64,000 nucleotides of DNA from Triops longicaudatus (lineage: Eukaryota > Arthropoda > Branchiopoda > Notostraca > Triopsidae). Numbering within the stretch: the first letter of the stretch is position 1; each line of letters opens with the position of its first letter. The notes under the pieces were generated by a model. The model was not told the origin of the DNA, did not search any database, and was given only the letters and a program-made list of their open reading frames with translations. Below, in pieces: positions 62,101 to 64,000 of the stretch. The stretch lies in contig JAGQDJ010000035.1 of NCBI GenBank assembly GCA_022885665.1, positions 153,488-217,487 of the forward strand, in the 5' to 3' direction. The position numbers were made by a program, and so were the translations under genes.

Positions 62101-62901
62101 CTAGTCCTGACAAGCTCGATACTCCAGAAGCGTTGCAGTTTTTGGATAAATTGTGCGTCGAGCGCGGTGTAGAGTGCACGCCACCCAGAACGGCATCCCG
62201 TTTGTTGGACAAGGTAAAGATTTGAATAAATTTCATCTTGGAAGCTTTAATTTAAAGAGTTTATTCGTTTGTTTTTCAGTTGATAGGTGAATTCTTGGAA
62301 GAACAGTGCATAAATCCTACTTTTATCATGGATCAACCCCAAGTCATGAGTCCCTTAGCTAAGTACCATCGTTCAGAGCCTGGTTTGACAGAACGTTTCG
62401 AGCTTTTTGTTATGAAAAAAGAAGTGTGCAATGCTTATACCGAATTAAACGATCCCTTCGTGCAACGCGAGCGGTTTGCGCAACAAGCCAAGGTACGAGA
62501 TAGTTCAATCTTTCGTGTTTTTTTATTTCCGTTTATTCTATATATTTGTAAAAGAAAGCTCTGTGGAATCTTAATAGCCGTCTCCAATTTTTTTTAACTA
62601 CATAGGACAAAGCCGCAGGAGATGACGAAGCCCAGTTGGTAGATGAAAACTTCTGTACCTCGTTAGAGTACGGGTTGCCGCCTACTGGTGGATGGGGCTT
62701 CGGCGTCGACAGAATGACCATGTTCCTAACCAACTCCAACAACATTAAGGTATAAATTCGATCTAGCTTTGGAAGTGATGGACGTGTTGTTAATAAGTTC
62801 TGTGTATTTTGTAGGAAGTTCTTCTCTTCCCGGCAATGAAACCTGATGACCCCAACAAGCCCAAAGAAGAAACGGAAAACAAAACAGTGGTAACTCCTTA
62901 A
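59176..62901 (+). CDS. KARS1: Lysyl-tRNA synthetase, class II, cytosolic form
   Basis: Ten exons: 59176-59231, 60003-60141, 60534-60699, 60758-61038, 61118-61363, 61429-61591, 61954-62213, 62280-62492, 62606-62749, 62815-62901. All phases agree, giving 584 residues (human 597). The start MADSTPAGNS leads to the eukaryotic Lys-rich N-terminal helix (LKAEQKAKEKAEKEAKEAKD), which binds tRNA. The anticodon-binding OB fold includes AKLIFYDLRGEGVKLQVMAN. Class II motifs follow: motif 1 region FLDDMGFLEVETPMM, motif 2 [20 protein letters not shown], motif 3 GWGFGVDRMTMFLTNS. The C-terminus EVLLFPAMKP matches the family. It charges tRNA-Lys and in animals joins the multisynthetase complex. No mitochondrial presequence is seen on this start. 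Introns range from 58 nt to 0.8 kb. Intron 5 has an unusual donor (GTTATT). Confidence 0.97.
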
Positions 62902-62975
62902 TAGTCTTCTCAAAAGCCAGGTTGTGGAGGTGGTGAACTGTTTTCGGCTAATTATTTGTACCATGCTCTTTCGTC

Positions 62976-62981
62976 AATAAA
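62976..62981 (+). terminator. poly(A) signal of KARS1
   Basis: AATAAA 75 nt after the KARS1 stop codon. Confidence 0.7.
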
Positions 62982-64000
62982 ATCTGCCATGGTCACAACG
63001 ACTTAGGCGCCTTCGTGTTTGTTGTCGAGCTTCTGGACGTGTATTTTCCTACTTATTTATGTAGGCTATATTTGTTTTTTAACTGTTAGGTTATTTCTAC
63101 TGTGTAGTTTTTAAGCAATTTTTAAGATTCATTATTTAGGTACTGCAATGTGTAAGTGGAAAGAATCCTGTCGAGGTTGTAATATTTGGTTAGAGATTTT
63201 AATTGAAAATAATGAAGTAATATCCATAGCCATTTTAAAACAGGAAAGAAAATTCGCTTTCACATGACCTTACACAAATTGATTACAATTGGGCGACTTG
63301 TACAGTAGTCATAAAAAATATATTTTTTGTCAAGGTAAGGTTACATGTGCGTTGAACATATTTTTATTGCGTACCGTCATACGGAGTAATTGTGAACGAA
63401 GAAGACCTTTTCGTGTCTTTTGCAAACTTTGACTAATTGTTGAGTAAAAGCAAAAGAAAGAGTTTGTCTCTGCAGATATGTTCTTTAGAATAAAGGAAAC
63501 CTTTCACTTTCGACATCACTGCAAAATTCTGGAAGTGTTGTATTTTCAAAGTTACCCCGCGATGAGAAAAACTTCGATCGCGAACACGAAATTGCTCGAC
63601 AAAATTCAGAAATAATATTTTGGCAGAGCATTTCCTGGAACCGTTAATGTGGACTAGCTGAACACGCTGGACCATTGGCTCGAAAGAAAATTACTTCAGT
63701 TATTTAAAGAAAAAAAGATGAATGAAAAGAGATCAACAGAAGGAAAGGAAGAACCTTCCGGGTTGCTGGGAAAGTCCGCTGGTAAGGACACGCCTTAACC
63801 CATTACGTGCGGCTCATATATCCCCTTACGCTAGCTTTGCTCCTCGGAACCGTTACTTAGTAGTTTCTCGTTAAGACTTTTTTCAGTTTTCAAAATTTTC
63901 CGACTTACTGTTACGGAAATACTGGACGTTCCCAAATGGGAACATTCGCGGCTAGAGTTAGTTCATTAGCGTTAAGTAGCGGCCAGTGCTGGGAAGAGGC
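62982..64000. other. Intergenic end of window
   Basis: No coding exon, RNA gene or element recognised. The minus-strand open frame at 63433-63675 lacks a domain. Confidence 0.45.

Overview
This is nuclear DNA of an animal, probably an arthropod or another ecdysozoan. The genes have many short GT-AG introns, some only 40-60 nt. Domain types are metazoan: LRR/FN3 adhesion protein, nuclear receptor, peptide GPCR, LDL-receptor class A repeats, an EB-like module and a ZP domain. The GPCR is of the vasopressin/oxytocin (inotocin) type. Nothing bacterial or organellar is evident. Species cannot be fixed from the sequence; the arthropod reading is an inference. Exon models below were built by hand from splice sites, reading frame and phase.

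Layout: 0.3-3.1 kb (-) LRR/FN3 membrane protein. 5.2-8.2 kb (+) C-terminal half of RAB3GAP1, converging on 8.4-11.0 kb (-), a divergent nuclear receptor. 11.8-14.2 kb (-) EB/LDLa protein with a damaged reading frame. 19.4-24.3 kb (-) inotocin-type receptor whose last coding region is separated by a 3.5 kb intron that holds candidate exons on the other strand. 26.7-27.2 kb (-) two phase-compatible exons of an unknown basic protein. 27-39.5 kb is gene-poor and rich in mobile DNA: a pair of LTR-like insertions with 4-bp target duplications, two SINE-like copies in inverted orientation and a hAT MITE; a pogo-like MITE lies just before it at 25.3 kb. 39.5-42.7 kb (+) FN3/ZP-N membrane protein. 44.0-44.8 kb P-element/THAP-like remnant. 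45.2-48.9 kb (+) NPEPL1-type M17 aminopeptidase. 49.8-52.6 kb (-) a complete ten-exon, mucin-like single-pass membrane protein that I do not recognise. 54.4-55.1 kb (-) uncertain exons. 55.8-58.4 kb (-) decayed hAT transposase (DUF4371 type). 59.2-62.9 kb (+) complete lysyl-tRNA synthetase.

The genes do not form a pathway or operon. They mix housekeeping functions (KARS1, NPEPL1, RAB3GAP1) with surface and signalling proteins. The best candidates for something undescribed are the mucin-like protein at 49.8-52.6 kb, the FN3/ZP-N protein lacking a ZP-C half, the nuclear receptor with an altered DNA-binding domain and no visible helix 12, and the short LTR-like family with a conserved internal hairpin.
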